The notes beneath the pieces are model-generated. The model was not told the origin of the DNA. It ran no database searches and saw only the letters and a program-made list of their open reading frames with translations. A program made the translations under genes and the position numbers. Positions 12,858-24,170 of a stretch of 62,385 bases of DNA are shown one piece after another; position 1 is the first letter of the stretch; each line of letters starts with the position of its first letter. This DNA comes from Arachnopeziza araneosa (taxonomy: Eukaryota > Ascomycota > Leotiomycetes > Helotiales > Arachnopezizaceae), in contig QYAI01000149.1 in the NCBI GenBank assembly GCA_003988855.1, positions 1-62,385 on the forward strand, in the 5' to 3' direction.

Positions 12858-13832
12858 GGTGGGCTGCCGTGCGAAAAGAGAGCAGGGGTCTGTGATCAGA
12901 GTTTAGCAACAAAGTATCATGAAGGGAATTTGATCTACCTTTGGGGAAAATGGAGTATATATATATATCGCTAAGCCCAACCTCAGACCTTTATTCCAGT
13001 TGGGGGCCGGCAATCAAAACACAGGGTTGCATAAGCGAGCGAAGCGGAAGATCTCTTCCTCGCGGTAAGCCTCTATCACTCTGGTCAGTAATTGCAGGGC
13101 TGGCCCTCACCGAGTGCGAGGCATGAACTTTTAATTCGCAGATATTTTTAGGCCCCATCAATGCAAAAGATCAGGAATGTCAAGGCTGCACAGCTTTCAG
13201 TCAGCACGAAGCCTGATTCAGCCAAGGGAGCAGTCTAAGTTGATGGCCAGAATTTCCATCCCACTTTCTGGCTTTGCCTCGTGGTCATGTGGACTAGCAT
13301 GCTTTCATCTCAGAGCCTTATAAGACCTAACGGCTATTCAAATCCAGAGATACTAAGTAAGCAATCCTCAATTTCTGTTCGGTTTCTTGTATTTCTTTCC
13401 AAGTCCAACCCCAGATATTTCTTACAGTTGATATCACGTGACAAGTTGGAATTCACCTCCCATCTGTACCTTTCTTGTACACGCCTCCTACTCATCCTTC
13501 AGAGTTCTTGATCTTCAGGAAAAATATTGTTGCATTGAATATACCAAAATTATTACCGTCGAGAAGCTGTATATAAAATAGAAGTTGAACACGGAGCTAT
13601 CCATTCATATTTAGGATTTACTATTGCTCAATTAAATCCGACGACATTGATCAAGATTCATGAGAAACAGCAGCAGACGACATAGATTTTTATTTGATTA
13701 CTCATTGCCTTGCTTTTCCCTAAAGATAAAGTTTCTCGCTTTGAGTACAAGGACAACCTAAAACGCCCCATCCCATCCACCCACAATCTAACCTCACGTT
13801 CCACTCTCGCCCATCAAGTACAAGCAGCGAGT
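12858..13832. other. Intergenic region
   Basis: It holds the promoter of the minus-strand NLR-like gene, with a TATATATATAT run near 12957-12968, and the 3' flank of CPA1. Small frames of up to 80 codons have no recognisable content. Confidence 0.55.
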
Positions 13833-15318
13833 CTAAGCGGCAGCAGCGACCTGGGCCCGTCTTGGCTGGACTAGGTTTACAGCTGGTTGAGTGGGTTGCA
13901 CGCCTACTCTCTCCTTGGACAAGATGTCGACGAGGAGAGGGGAGGGTTTGTTGTCAGCAAAGACCGCTTGGTTCTTCTTGTAACGTTTGACGTTCTCAAT
14001 ATACATGTCAAAGAGGTAGGAAGAGTCCATTGGGCCACCTTTGGCTTCGGGATGGAATTGGGTGGAGAAGATGGGACGGGTCTTGTGGATCATGCCTGGA
14101 TATGTTAGTGTGATAAAGATAAAAGTGTGACTTTAAATACCTTCGTTTGAACCATCATTCAGGTTGACGAAATATTCCTTGAATTCTGCTGGGAGCGTGG
14201 GAGTATCGACAGCGTAACCGTGATTTTGAGAAGTGATGTGACATTGACCAGTGGTCAAATCCAAAGCAGGGATGTTGTGAGCACGGTTACCATACTTGAG
14301 CTTGATGGTTCTGGCACCAGCAGCAAGAGCAAGCAATTGGTGACCAAGGCAGATACCCATGACTGGGACTTGGCTCTCCTCCATCAAACGAGCAAGATGG
14401 TAAACGGTGTCCTGGCAATGGGTTGGGTCTCCCGGGCCATTGGAGATGAAAACGCCATCAAAATGATGGGCGATCTTGTGAATAGGGAAATCATATGGAA
14501 GGACTGTAACGGAAGCTCCCCGACCGACAAGAGAGCGGAGGATGTTCTCCTTGACTCCACAATCGATAACTGCTACGTGCATATCTCCGTTGTGGGAGCT
14601 GACATGGAAAGGAGCCTTGGTGGAAACCTTTTTGACGAGATTGATTTGTTCAGGATCGACAAAAGCCTCGTCTTGATCGGCGTCATATTCCTCACCAATT
14701 GTGATTCTAGCCAAGGAAGAACCAACTTCCCGGAGGTAGGTAACAATTGCACGAGTATCGACACCAGAGATGGCAGGCACGCCTTCCCGAGCACACCAGT
14801 CTGCGAGAGACTCCACGGCTGTCCAGTGAGAGTACTTTTCAGCATAATCGGCCACAACCACACCCACGCATTGAATGTTGGGAGACTCAAAATATTTCAA
14901 CAATCCATGCTCATCTCGGTCTGAGGAAGGGACACCATAATTGCCAATGAGGGGTTGAGTGAAAACCAGAATCTGTCCACGGTAGGAAGGATCCGTCATT
15001 GATTCGGGGTAGCCAACAAGAGAGGTAGTAAAGACAGCTTCTCCTGAAATGTTGCTCTTGGCACCGAAACTCTTGCCATGGAAAACGGGTCCGTCCTGTC
15101 ACACGATCAGTCAAATCCTCACACCAACAAGGATCACCTACCCTGATTGTGAAGGTAGCACGATCATGGGAGATTGGTGTCGCCCTCGGTCGCTTTGCTG
15201 GCATGGCACGACCGACACTGCCCTCATTAACAGTTGCCAAAAATCTGGCTTGCGGAACCCCGCGAAACAGTCCACCAGCGGGCTTGAAAGCCGCAGGCTT
15301 CACCAATCGTGCGAACAT
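13833..15318 (-). CDS. CPA1: Carbamoyl-phosphate synthase, arginine-specific small (glutaminase) subunit
   Basis: Exons 15318-15142, 15095-14141 and 14095-13833 give 464 aa, close to the usual 450-470. This subunit hydrolyses glutamine and passes ammonia to the large subunit to make carbamoyl phosphate for arginine synthesis. The first about 30 residues are basic and hydroxylated (MFARLVKPAAFKPAGG), as expected for a mitochondrial presequence. The CPSase small-chain N-terminal domain follows, and then a class I glutamine amidotransferase domain with the nucleophile in GICLGHQL (Cys near 308) and the His/Glu pair in TQFHPEAKG (His near 392, Glu near 394). The mRNA leader contains the arginine attenuator uORF at 15720-15370, which ends 51 nt upstream of this ATG. 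Confidence 0.95.
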
Positions 15319-15369
15319 TCTGCTTGTATGTATGAAGTCGACGTCTGTTTATCGGTAGATGGAAGGATT

Positions 15370-15720
15370 TCAGTTCACTGAAGCTTTCCAGATGTGATCT
15401 GCATGGTGAGGTGGTTAGTGGGTAGAGGATGGCGGTGAGCGGGGGGAGCAGAGTGCCAACCTGAAATATAATCCTGTTGAGATTGTTAGAGGGATTGATC
15501 TTTGAGTAGTCTTGAAGGAGGGAAGAAGAAGAGATAAGAGCTAGAGCGTAGGTAGTGCCTCAATTGCAATAGTTTTTCTTCAATGACGTTGTGGGTAGGG
15601 CCAAACCACACGGGATAAGAACCGTTCAACGGAAAGATGATGACTGGTTCGAATGCGTTTCAATTGAAGGAAAAGGAAGATACACACCTGGGACGTGAAG
15701 GCTGACGGGCGCCCACTCAT
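15370..15720 (-). CDS. Arginine attenuator peptide (AAP) uORF of CPA1, three exons including a 13-nt microexon
   Basis: Exons 15720-15688 (33 nt), 15473-15461 (13 nt) and 15398-15370 (29 nt) join to 25 codons, encoding a 24-residue peptide read as MSGRPSAFTSQ, then DYISD, then HIWKASVN. It matches the fungal AAP family in length and pattern, including the Asp at position 12 and the Trp at position 19. In Neurospora arg-2 and yeast CPA1 the nascent AAP stalls the ribosome when arginine is high and blocks scanning to the main ATG. Both introns have CTAAC branch sites. The donor of the second, GTTGGC, is non-consensus but has a GT. Without splicing the frame runs into unrelated sequence, so regulation depends on splicing. 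Confidence 0.9.
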
Positions 15721-16281
15721 ACGCGCAACAGTTTTCTTCTTTCTTTCGATTCTGGGGGAGGGATCCGAAAGGGTTTTTGTTGGAGTGCAGAGGGAGTCAA
15801 GAGTTCAGGGAAGAAGATTTGTGGTCGGAGCGTTTTTGGTGGTGGAAGTGGAGTTCGCTAGTTCACGGCGAATGGTCGACGGTGCTGATTGGCGGCCGAT
15901 GGACAAAGACCGGCGCGTGCTGCAAGAAAAAATTCGTTTGTAGTATCTGCTTTCGAATACTGCTTTAGAGTCCTTTGGGGTTCGCGGTGCTGGGCATGAG
16001 AGAATTTGGGTGACCAGATGCAGCCTGAGAATTTTTACTTGCAGGGTGATGAGGCGCGGCACGTGCAAAGACCCCTCGTCAGGGTGTAAAGACGTAATGG
16101 TCGGGATGAGAGGAGAATCCCATGAGCTGCGTTGGTTGGTTTATACTAGGTAAGCGCTTTGGTTAGTACCAAGTCATAACTTTTCTCGCACATGGAGAAA
16201 TAGCTGAGCTTTGTATTCACGTCTTATTCAAAAGTTCTGTATTTTATGTATACACCTCCCATCTCATAAGAGTACAGTAGT
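15721..16281 (-). promoter_or_regulatory. CPA1 promoter region
   Basis: This is the interval between the 3' end of ETF-beta and the AAP start codon. A TGACTC element on the minus strand at 15799-15794 matches the Gcn4/CPC1 half-site used in general amino-acid control. It lies about 75 nt upstream of the AAP ATG. Whether it works as such is inference. No other gene is visible here. Confidence 0.45.
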
Positions 16282-17326
16282 CTAAATAGCTCCCAGCTCC
16301 TTCAATTTCGAAATCATACCATCTACATCCTCAACCTTTCCACCTCCCTGTCTCGGCGGCGGTTCTATGATCATCAGTTTTCACTCTCTAAATACCCTTC
16401 AACAGAAAGGGAACTTACCAATAACCTTCAAAGTTTTCAATCTCTTCCCAGCATCCACGCCCAAGTCTTCTACCGACAATTTATCAATCTTCTTCTTCTT
16501 CGCCTTCATAATATTCGGCAGACTCGCATATCTCGGCTCGTTGAGTCTCAAATCGGCGGTAACGACCATGGGCAACTTCCCTCTAACCGTCTCCGTGCCC
16601 CCATCAACCTCCTTCTCAACCCTACACAGAGCGCCATTTTCCTCAAACGCAATTTTGCTCGCCTGCGTCGCAGATCCCCATCCCAGCAATCCGGCGAGTA
16701 TACCACCTACTTGTCCTGCATCATCATCAATACTCTGCTTCCCGCAGATGACGAGGTTGATCTTTTCTCTCTCCACGACAGCTGCTAAGAGCTTGGCTAC
16801 GCCCAGAGGTTCCGGTATGTCTTCTTCTTTTACTTCGACGTGGATTGATCGGTCGGCTCCCATGGCCATGGCGGTACGGAGGATGTCTTGGGATTTGGGT
16901 GGCCCACAGGTAAAGGCTATGATTTCGTCGACGCCAGCGGGGTGGGTCTGGGACAGAGTGGATTAGCTTGAATACATTGAATCCAGTAGACACGAACGAG
17001 GAATGGAACCGGATTCGAAACATACCTTCTTCTCTCGTATCCGCACCGATTCCTCGATAGACAATTCGTCAAAGGGATTCATGCTATGCTTCACACCCGC
17101 CGTCTCCACGCCCGTTTGGGCTTTATTGACTCGTGGTTTGACCTGTATTCTTCATTAGTCCAGCTCAATCACCTTATCAATCCATGCAGCAATTCCTCGT
17201 TTCTCAATCCCAAGCTCTTCTTCCTTTGCTGCTTGTAACTGAAGCCGAAGAGCTGAGCAATGTATGGACACATACCGCATAGTCAATGACCCGTTTCACA
17301 GGCACCAGTATTCGTAATTTCGACAT
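16282..17326 (-). CDS. ETFB: Electron transfer flavoprotein beta subunit
   Basis: Exons 17326-17276, 17142-17026, 16947-16419 and 16374-16282 should be read with the last exon beginning at 16364 (16364-16282). The sum is then 260 codons, encoding 259 aa, the usual length. The protein begins MSKLRILVPVKRVIDYA, the conserved ETF-beta N-terminus. It continues with MNPFDELSIEE and the AMP-binding signature region around VICGKQSIDDDAGQVGG, and ends with KAKKKKIDKLS and a short tail. ETF-beta pairs with ETF-alpha in the mitochondrial matrix and passes electrons from acyl-CoA dehydrogenases to ETF:ubiquinone oxidoreductase. It is usually imported without a cleaved presequence, and none is seen here. 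Confidence 0.95.
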
Positions 17327-17759
17327 TGTGCGGCAATTTGAGGTTGTTCGGATACTGATTCGTAAGTTGTGAAGCTTGAGGAGCTCCGATGTTGACCTTT
17401 GCCCTTCCCCACGAATTTTGGCTAAGCCTTTTCTTGCCGAGGTTGCTCTCAACACGTGACAAGACCTTGTCCGATATTTACCTTGGTACTTTTCGTATTG
17501 TTTAAATGATGATGATTATTCTTGATAGAGCATATTGAAATGCGTTGCACATATATTTCAGATTGGATTTTGTAAAGTTTGAATGTTGTGTCGCTGAAGC
17601 TTCGTCTCATTTTCCACCCTTTCGTTACAAGATTGCAGAAAATCTATGGTATCCGCGTATACAAACAAACGTATTGTACAGTACAGAGTTCCTCCATATA
17701 GCCCGGTGTATCACTCCTGTCCATTTCCGTTAAACTCCGATGAAACAAGAGATTACCTC
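17327..17759. other. Intergenic region between ETFB and the rhodopsin-domain gene
   Basis: It contains the ETFB promoter and the 3' flank of the next gene on the same strand. No gene is seen. Confidence 0.6.
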
Positions 17760-19167
17760 CTACCCAGCCTTGCCCCCTTCATCGCTTCCGCTACCACTAC
17801 TTCCGCTCCGACCTCGATTTCCTCCACGACTCTTACTCCTATTCGAACTTCCTAATCTTCCTCGACTCGGACTTCTTCCAAACGGACTCACTACCGATAC
17901 GGTCGTCCGAGTCTCGTATTCCTTGCCCGCTCCGCTACCATCAAATAACCCCACCTCAATGGTCCTTACCCCAAGATCACCATGATCCGACTTCTCGACG
18001 CTCACACTCCCTCTATCAATATCCACTGCTCTCTCCTCCCAGATCTCGAGAGGGACATTCGATCCTTTCCCATGAGACCCGGTTCCCGTAATATGTTCCT
18101 CGCTATCAGTTCTCCATTCTGTGAACCCCGGTTCCCTATCCCACCAACTCGTGTCTTTTCTCATTCGGCCCACTTCGATACCAACTTTCGATCCCGCTGC
18201 CGAGTTTGAATAAATTTGCACCTTTGGCGCACTCTTGCTTCTGGCTCCTCCGGTTGTGACCCCATCGAATGATCGCAGATTGAAGAGTCGTCGACCTAGC
18301 GACCAACACATCGGCATGTTGGCCACGTAGATAGCTGTCGAAGCTTCTCTGATATACCAGTATTCCCACATGGGAGAGAAAGGGTGGGCAAAAGAGTAGT
18401 ACTTATTCAGGACAGCGCATAGGATGACGAAAATACCAAGAGAGAAGAGGACACAGAGAATGAGTTTGTTGGCGGCTGGGAGGCGGGATTTGAGGAGTAG
18501 TGGCAACGGAATAAGAATCATAAGGACATCCGAGGATATATTGAAAACCGCGTTGGTGATTAGATGGTGGAGGGCGGCCGAACACTGTACGTTTGGTGTA
18601 GGAACAGCCCAGTAATTGTGAAAAGGCCGACACCAGACTCCAAAGTACAAGATCTCCATGACGATGAGGTTGATGACGACATATACTCCAACAATCTTCA
18701 CTGCCAGTTGTTGCCGAAGTCCAAACGTAAGCTTGTTGTAGAGGAGGAGTAAACTCAATTTGCATCCCCACTGCGTCATAATCATGCTTTGCTCGACGAC
18801 GAGGACCAATTTGGAACCGCGGATTCGAGATTGTATGTCAGAGGGGGTGAGGCGGGGAATATCGGTGGGAAGCATCAGATTCGTGTCGAGGTGGTCGATA
18901 GTATTCATGTTCGCACAAAGAGATGTGTAGAATCCCTATGCTGTTAGCGGAATCTCTTTTCCTAGACAGGGTAACATACCAGGACCGCCAGCATAACGTA
19001 ATCTTCAGTCTGGAAAGCCTTGAAGGATCCGAGTTGCATCCATCGCGACACACTTTCTCATGATTAGCTACAATTTTGCTACAGGATGAAGGAACATACT
19101 ATCGCAACACAATGACCAAGACCGCAACGCTGTACCAAATCCACGATTCTACCTCTATCGGCAACAT
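17760..19167 (-). CDS. Fungal rhodopsin-domain (SAT4/PTH11-related) integral membrane protein
   Basis: Exons 19167-19100, 19052-18980 and 18935-17760 give 438 aa with introns of 47 and 44 nt. The first exon supplies TM1 (VAVLVIVLRY) and the second an extended loop plus the start of TM2 (TEDYVMLAVL). The third carries further hydrophobic helices, including LAVKIVGVYVVINLIVMEIL and LILCVLFSLGIFVILCAVL, then a Trp-rich segment near WEYWYIREAS. The C-terminal about 170 residues are a low-complexity Ser/Gly/Arg cytoplasmic tail. The pattern fits the fungal extracellular-membrane/rhodopsin domain family, whose members are proposed plasma-membrane sensors. Ligand and partner are unknown. Confidence 0.8.
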
Positions 19168-20890
19168 CGAGACGATAGGTCCTCCCTAGAAGGATTGAAC
19201 GTCAAATGGCAAAATACAAAAACACAAACAAGCATGCTTGAACAATCCAAGCGTAGGATAGACACTCGGCTCCAGTACATGGACATGGAGATGATATAAC
19301 TGAGTGGAGGAGGTGCCAGCCAGCCAGCCAGCCAACCAGCCAGCCCACCACTAGGTTCGCCACGAGGCGCTCCCCCCCTCTTGGGTTCATGGCTGGAGAG
19401 ATAGCACGTTCTGTGGGTCTTCATGCTCAAGGCCCAAAGAAGCAAATATTCTGGTGGTGGCCAAAGATAACGGCTGTGGTGGAGGGAGAAAGTTGATTTG
19501 CTTGGCTTCTAGAACAAATCCCTGATTGCGCGGGATGGGTGTGTGAGACGGCATTTGTTCCTGCGCTGTCAGCACACACACTTCCTTCGACTTTCCCAGT
19601 GACGGCTGTGGCGGCCTGAAACTGAGAAGGCTGAGCGGTCGTACAATCCCGAGTATGAGAGATTTCCAGGTCCTTCTGTCAAGGTTAGGGTAGATGGTTG
19701 CACAAGATATCATGCATTCCGGGTTCTGAGGGATTTGGAGGGTGGTATCAAGAACGAAAGATCCATGGGGCGCGGTAAATCATAGAGCAGATCATAATGA
19801 TGGCGCCGTGATTCCGACGACGACGGGTCAATGGCAGCAGGGCCAAATTGAGAAGGTCCCTCCGCTGGCACGTTCCGAACGCTTCTCTTGATTCGCATCT
19901 TGTCAACGACCTTCACGGTACAGCACTCCACCCCCAAACTGCCCCTGAAAGCTCCCGAGATCCATTAGGAGACTCGGCGCGGTAGCTTTTGGCTGGAATG
20001 CGCTCCGCGGTACGAAGTACTCCAGATTCAGGATCCAAGCCACGGTGGCGTTGGCGATGGCGATGCCGATGCCGCGAGAGTCGAAAGACTTCTCACCCTA
20101 CCTTCTTTTCCAAGCAAGTCCCGTCCGCAGAGAGATCTCGGTCGATGAAGACGTTTCTGGCTGTGCCTGTATCCAAGGTCAGTTCTCGCTGCTATCAAAA
20201 CAAATATGGTTTGAAGTTGGGAGATAGATGTCTTGGATGTTCTTGCGGATTGGTTCTGGGAGAGGCTGTTGTTGCTGCGAGGAACCTTTCCCAGCTGCCG
20301 GATTAGGAGATGATGCCGCTGCTGGAGACAAGTCTGCAAGCTTTGTTCCGATGCAGGTCCGTTGTGGCAGCGGGTCGGCGAGTTTGAACTGAGAATTCTT
20401 CGCTCCCAAGAATTCTTGTGCTGGGAAGGACGCTGGTCCCTCACGTGTTCGGCCGCTGCCATTGATTGCTCTCTCGCGGGACGAGGAGAGACAGAGAAAA
20501 CATCTTCGCCGCCCATGCCCCTTCACTCAGCCGAGCATTTCCTCCCTTTATGCGCAGCAGTTTCAGAAGTTCCTCTTTCTGCTTGCTTGTTAATTAATCC
20601 TTTTTGCGTTGGGAAATCAACCCCCTTTGGACTTGAGTGGTGTTGTCTTCCGGAGCACCATCTCCATTCACATACCAGGCCGTCATTGGTCTCAAAAGCC
20701 GTGCTTCAATCGCCGTGAAAGTTCTCGACGTTGATTCAAATTCCTAACTACCTACTGGAATGACGAGCATTCATGTCTAATTATAATGAATCATATTTCG
20801 TTTTATGTTCAATTTCATCATAAATTCAATTTCCTTCTTCTCGGCCATGGACCTCGCACACAACACTACACACGTCTCAATACCCACGTC
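19168..20890. other. Long intergenic region
   Basis: Many overlapping frames of up to 162 codons exist on both strands because the composition is balanced, but none shows recognisable motifs or splice-linked partners. It includes a CCAG repeat at 19314-19347 and the promoter of the rhodopsin-domain gene. Confidence 0.45.
19314..19347 (+). repeat. (CCAG)n simple repeat
   Basis: About eight tandem CCAG/CCAA units are visible. Confidence 0.85.
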
Positions 20891-21088
20891 ATGTGTTACT
20901 ACTACAAAGTCATTTGGCTGTGCGGCTGCAAAGGCGAGCAATTCAAGCGCAACTGCGCCGGTAAGAACGCTGGACGGCAATGTACCACTCCTGCTGGCGG
21001 CGTATTTGAAGAAGTGAAAAAGGAGGCGTATGTTTGCGTCGAGCACGGAACAGTCATCGGTCCGCGTTGTAGGAGAAGGGGCATATGA
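20891..21088 (+). CDS. Small Cys-rich protein, 65 aa
   Basis: The frame encodes MCYYYKVIWLCGCKGEQF at its start and ends CRRRGI. An in-frame ATG 105 nt upstream would add a segment without similar character, so 20891 is preferred. Six cysteines (C2, CGC, NCAG, QCTT, VCVEHG, plus one near the end) and a CGCKG core suggest a small metal-binding or disulphide-rich fold. I have an impression that short proteins with this spacing recur in ascomycetes, but I cannot name the family. It has no signal peptide, so it is probably intracellular. Confidence 0.5.
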   Translation: MCYYYKVIWLCGCKGEQFKRNCAGKNAGRQCTTPAGGVFEEVKKEAYVCVEHGTVIGPRCRRRGI

Positions 21089-22075
21089 TGCCTCCTGAGG
21101 AAGCGTGGCACGCCCATCTCCCCTTAAGAGATGGAGTCAGGCCAGGCCACCTATTGATCTTCAAAATACTATGCTATTTCCACATGCCCACTCTTTCCCC
21201 GCTTTCTCCATCTACCTACTGTTTTTGACATCAATATCCTAAACTCCCCACGACTGTTGAGTTCATAGCTGAGCGTCCTTGACTTTCCAAGTCGAGCTCT
21301 TCCAACTGCTGATGGTTCGGTCGTGTTCTCGGGAAGTTTCCCTAATCCTACGAACGTGCACATGCATGATGGTTATCCTCCTGTAGGATCGCGACTCGTT
21401 CCAAGCCCCTGATATTCTTTGTCTAGGGCTTCGGGAATGCGAGCAATTGGTTGAGCTTCAGCTCCTGTGACTCTGGAATCATTCCATCGGGAATCATTTG
21501 AATCGGAATCACATTTCAGTACGAGTTCCAAACACAAACCTACTGCGAACTCGTATCACAAATCTTTTGTCAATCTTGACACTGGACATCATGATCCCAA
21601 TTTCTCAACTGCTCGAGCTTCAGTCGCCCCCCACACTCTAGCCTCGATATCAAACTCAGCTTGACCTAGCACTGTTTATCAAGCACATACCATGTGTGCC
21701 GATCAACCGGGTCTCGAAAAAATAATCCCAAAGCTCTGAAACTCAGCTACGGCTACTCAGAGGGGCTACGCTTGTCCGGCATGGCTGCGTTCGGGCCAGC
21801 ATGAGAGGTATGATTCCCAAATCTGGCTCGAGCAAAACTACGGCCACAATCAGATTAAATTCGGATTGCAGACACAAATGTGGAAACAAAACTTTGGTAT
21901 TTCAAATTGGAATTGTAAGGACATCTTGGTCCGATTTTGCCTTGGCTAAACAAAACGAGTATGGACGTTGTATCCTCATCTTGGAGAATCGGTATTTCAA
22001 TGTATACACAACACCGCAATTTCCTTGATATATCTTACGCTTTTAGAAGTTTGAATGACGATGCCATAGGCATGG
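21089..22075. other. Intergenic region
   Basis: Short frames only. I see no gene, and the segment may include degenerated sequence belonging to the amidase relic that follows. Confidence 0.5.
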
Positions 22076-22492
22076 TTGAGTATAATCGACATAGAAGTCT
22101 TTCAGCAGAGGATGTTACAATTGCGTTGTGCAAACGTGCTACCATTGCTTATTAATTGGTTAATCAATGATTTTGAGCTCAAAACTAGCGAATCTTTTAT
22201 CAATCTTCTTAATTTTGCATGGAATTGTTTCAAAAACATTTTCTTCGACGAGGCGATAAGGTTGGCTCAAGCATTGGACGTAGAACGCGGAACGAATCCC
22301 GGAACAACCCTGAAAATGGTCCATGGTCGACCTTTCTCAGTAAAAGACACTCATCATGTTCCAGGAGTTGCTGCATCTATCGGTCTTGCAAGCGATGAAC
22401 TTCAACCATCCACATCCTACTGGCCCCTGGCCCAGCTCCAGTCTCACTCGATACCGTTATGCATTACAAGCCTAACGTCCCACAGAAGATGA
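22076..22492 (+). pseudogene. Amidase-family N-terminal fragment
   Basis: The frame contains AIRLAQALDVER, then VHGRPFSVKDTHHVPG and ASIGLAS. That is the characteristic order in amidase-signature enzymes, where a catalytic Lys lies in the VKD motif. Upstream residues are a poor match. The frame stops after the VKD/Gly segment, before the catalytic Ser-Ser region, and there is no continuation in nearby frames. It is therefore a truncated relic of about 140 codons and not a working enzyme. Confidence 0.5.
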
Positions 22493-23120
22493 TGCCGGCG
22501 GACTTTCATCACGACGAGTACCCCATGGGAGTCTTCTCATGGCATTTTCCTTTTTTTTCTCTCTTAAACTTAACAGCTGCTGATCTAATCTAAGCTGCGG
22601 AGTAAGCTAACATGAGCATTCTCGAGCACCGCCTCAGCATGGATCAAAGAGCTCTTCAAGTATCTACAGACCTAGAGAGTGTGTGAAGTTCAGTCATTTA
22701 AGGCTGGGGCAGGCAGATTTGAAGAGGAGTGTACAGAGCTCTGCCTAGATCAGATTCAAGGGTTGTAAATCTAGCTTTCACCTACTTAGAACTTAGTAGA
22801 TCCATATACCTATTATTACGCACTTAAACCCTTCTTGTAGCTATCATTTTGAGTATCATAAATCAATCCTTTCTCTCTTATGATTCGAGCTCGGTTGGTG
22901 TCCTTGCCGCTCTTGCTCGGGCAATATCGATCTTCGCTAGCTCTACTAGCTAACTTGAGTACCAGGAGCAGTCCCTGTGTGCTCTGTACCCCTCTCACGC
23001 GATCGACCTCTCCACGCGATCGACCTCTCCGTTTCCTCATCGATGAAAAGGAGTCTGGCACGTCAGAGTGGCGGATCTGGATCGATTCGAGCCCATCTGA
23101 TCTCAGGCAAGGCGTGCTGC
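22493..23120. other. Intergenic region
   Basis: A short duplication of GCGATCGACCTCTCC lies near 23000-23030. No coding feature is supported. Confidence 0.5.
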
Positions 23121-24170
23121 TGCCAAGTGTAACAAAAGTAAGAGAGACACAAGAAGGATAAATTTACTTTAAGTCGCGAGAGTTGCTAAGACGCTTTAAT
23201 AATAAACTTAAAGCTTAAGATAGAGTAGCGATGCGTTACGACATGAAAAAAGATAGGAAAAAGATGAAAGTTGCGAAAGTTGCGAAAATCGCGAAAGTCG
23301 CTATACAAAAAAAACTTAAAAAAAAGGTAGGAAGACGAGGAAAATGTGCGAAGTGCAACAAAACTTAGAGAGACGAAATACGATAAATCTGTTTCGAGTT
23401 ATTCAAGCTGTTAAGAGCTTAATAAAGCTGTTGCGTCTTAACAACAATATACGAAGTGCAACAAAACCTAGAGACACGAAAGAAATAAAAATTTACTGTT
23501 ATGAACATCTGACCCAGGGTCACGTGATGGACCCTACCCAGAGTCCAGCAGGCAGAAGCTCTATATAAGCCATGGCTTCCTCTATGTAGATAGGAGCTTC
23601 GTGCTCAACTTGACTGATCAATTCTACCTTATTGATACTACTCTACAAACCAACCGTTCGGAAACCGTTCTCGTGTTCCCTTACCTTGATTCTTGATTCA
23701 ACCTAAGACAGCTTCCAGTAGAACACTAGAACGTAGCCGTAACATTTACTTTAAGTTGCAAGACTTACTAAAACGCTTTAATAATAAACTTAAAACTTAA
23801 GATAGATTAGCAATGCGTTACGACATTAAAAAAGATAAGAAAAAGATAGGTTTATTTCAAGTCGCAGAAGTCGCGAGTCGCTATACAAAAAAAAAAAGGT
23901 ACTTGACGAAGAGAATTTCGCGAAGTGCAACAAAACTAAGAGAGACGAAATAACATAAATCTATTTCAAGTCATTCGAGCCGTTAAATGCCTTGATAAAG
24001 CACTTAGGTCTTAGCGACAATATACGAAGTGCAACAAACCCTAGAGACACGAAAGGAGGATAAATCTACTTCAAGTCGTTCGAGTGATTCGATGATTTAA
24101 CAAAATAACTAGGTCTCGGCGACAATATACGAAGTGCAACAAAACCTAGAGAGACAAAAGGAGGACAAGT
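23120..24170 (+). repeat. Higher-order AT-rich tandem repeat array
   Basis: A core AAGTGCAACAAAA followed by AGAGA.ACGAAA and ATAAAT..ATTTCAAGTC recurs near 23127 (as AAGTGTAAC), 23351, 23454, 23923, 24027 and 24132. Short units are about 103-105 bp. Two long units are about 220 bp, after subtracting the LTR inserted into the second. The long units carry an extra shared block, CGCTTTAATAATAAACTTAAA and GCGTTACGACAT. The order is long-short-long-short-short. Confidence 0.8.
23497..23744 (+). mobile_element. Solo LTR with 5-bp target duplication
   Basis: The 248-bp segment begins TGTTATGAAC and ends GCCGTAACA, so its ends are a TGTTA/TAACA inverted pair with the TG..CA of retroviral-type LTRs. 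It is flanked on both sides by TTTAC (23492-23496 and 23745-23749), a perfect 5-bp target-site duplication. Inside are a CACGTGATGG motif and a TATATAAG box near 23562, as expected of an LTR promoter. No internal domains are present, so it is a solo LTR left by recombination. Confidence 0.85.

Noticed and set aside
14220..14924. 234-codon plus-strand frame opposite CPA1
   Set aside because: Antisense shadow of a clearly conserved gene; its residues have no protein character of their own.
20028..20526. 162-codon and 115-codon minus-strand frames
   Set aside because: Overlap each other and plus frames, with no motif, no splice partner and mixed composition. Kept as intergenic.
23120..24170. 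CRISPR-like array
   Set aside because: Repeats are about 104 and 220 bp, AT-rich and contiguous without spacers, in a eukaryotic genome.
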